From assembly GCA_030044395.1 (NCBI GenBank), contig JASHVW010000390.1, positions 1-5,661 of the forward strand: 5,661 nucleotides of DNA. The letters are read 5' to 3'. The notes below the pieces were generated by a model. That model did not search any database and was not told where the DNA came from. It saw nothing but the letters and a program-made list of their open reading frames with translations. Each line of letters begins with the position of its first letter. Positions within the stretch are counted from its first letter, which is position 1. Positions 5,052 through 5,661 of this stretch are shown piece after piece. The DNA is from Verrucomicrobiia bacterium (GTDB lineage Bacteria; Verrucomicrobiota; Verrucomicrobiia; Limisphaerales; UBA11358). A program made the translations under genes and the position numbers.

Positions 5052-5661
5052 TCAAGGTGCATTAACAGTGGGGTTCCATAATAGACGACCGGCTACGACC
5101 TGCGAGGCCGGGCTCAAATCAGCCGTATTTTGATAAAACCAAAGGCTGTTGACAGCAGTCCAAGTCGTAAACTGGTACATCGTCTCCACTTTGCACCACT
5201 CGACTGAACAATCCACAAAGACCTCGTTTCCGCCTGCCATGTATGGAGCATTCCCTTTGCGATGCGGTGGCCAATACTTGTAGGTCGCGTCGATCACCGG
5301 CGAAGTGACAAGAGCCTCTGAACCGCCCCACTTATCGTTGATTTTGGCATCCAAATCCGACGCCAGACACCAATACGATTTAGATTGGCTGAGCTTGACC
5401 GGACTGTGGGTTCCCGGGATAGCGCCGACGGCAGCGTCGGGCGACCATTCGCTGATGCCGCCAAAATATTGGTAGCCAATGATCCATTGCGGGTAATTAA
5501 CGGTATCGGGATACGGCAACCCTGGAATTTCGGGACACGACCAAACAGAGGGAGCATTCGTGGTGAACGGGATTCCGACCTGTTTGACCACATTGGTGTA
5601 CCGCGAATCTATGGCGTATTGCACGAAAGGCGGGTTGCCTGGGACATTGTTGTCGTTATCG
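5052..5661 (-). CDS. Prepilin-like protein of the H-X9-DG group, N-terminus beyond the window edge
   Basis: The C-terminal 202 residues of a protein whose start lies to the right of the window. The visible part opens with DNDNNVPGNPPF, the Asp/Asn-rich segment that follows the pilin helix in this group (compare HDNND in the neighbouring gene). It then has WSCPE (local 40-44), IIGYQYFGGISEW (local 60-72) and, near the end, WPPHRKGN and GGNEVFVDCSVEW (local 143-155). That last segment is where related proteins carry the DG of the H-X9-DG motif; here Asp is followed by Cys. The last 45 residues form a Trp/Tyr-rich tail. The GTG at 5624 is an internal codon, since the frame is open to the edge. 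The N-terminal pilin signal cannot be seen, so the family call rests on this C-terminal pattern and on the neighbouring paralogue. Confidence 0.75.
   Translation of the reverse strand, partial: DNDNNVPGNPPFVQYAIDSRYTNVVKQVGIPFTTNAPSVWSCPEIPGLPYPDTVNYPQWIIGYQYFGGISEWSPDAAVGAIPGTHSPVKLSQSKSYWCLASDLDAKINDKWGGSEALVTSPVIDATYKYWPPHRKGNAPYMAGGNEVFVDCSVEWCKVETMYQFTTWTAVNSLWFYQNTADLSPASQVVAGRLLWNPTVNAP

Overview
The window most resembles a member of the Verrucomicrobiota, probably near Pedosphaera/Limisphaerales. This rests on gene content, not on any database search: a PEP-CTERM exported protein, two prepilin-like proteins of the H-X9-DG type, and a secreted family-16 glucanase with a small C-terminal beta domain ending in FYRL. 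All genes found lie on the minus strand and are separated by long, repeat-rich gaps.

Layout from left to right: the 5' part of a tRNA-Ser(GCU), cut by the left edge, with a plausible promoter; an empty stretch; a 247-bp transposase-less inverted-repeat element (370-616); a rho-independent terminator; a PEP-CTERM protein gene; a gap packed with short palindromes and fragments of repeats (about 1427-1854); a secreted GH16 beta-glucanase (CBM-like, GH16 and C-terminal domains); a second transposase-less element (3534-3854) with 27-bp terminal inverted repeats and a perfect 8-bp target-site duplication; a complete prepilin-like gene with a good sigma70-type promoter and a GC-rich hairpin in its leader; another hairpin-rich gap; and the 3' part of a second prepilin-like gene running off the right edge.

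The glucanase, the PEP-CTERM protein and the prepilin-like proteins all carry export or envelope signals, so the region is concerned with the cell surface and outside. The glucanase would attack beta-1,3- or mixed-linked glucans. The PEP-CTERM protein would need an exosortase encoded elsewhere. The roles of the prepilin-like proteins are unknown.

The main finding is the 321-bp element at 3534-3854. Removing it together with one copy of its CATGACAC duplication leaves only about 51 bp between the prepilin-like gene and the glucanase gene, which suggests that it interrupted a compact, possibly co-transcribed pair. No clearly new biochemical system is visible. The novelty lies in these non-autonomous elements and the structured intergenic DNA.
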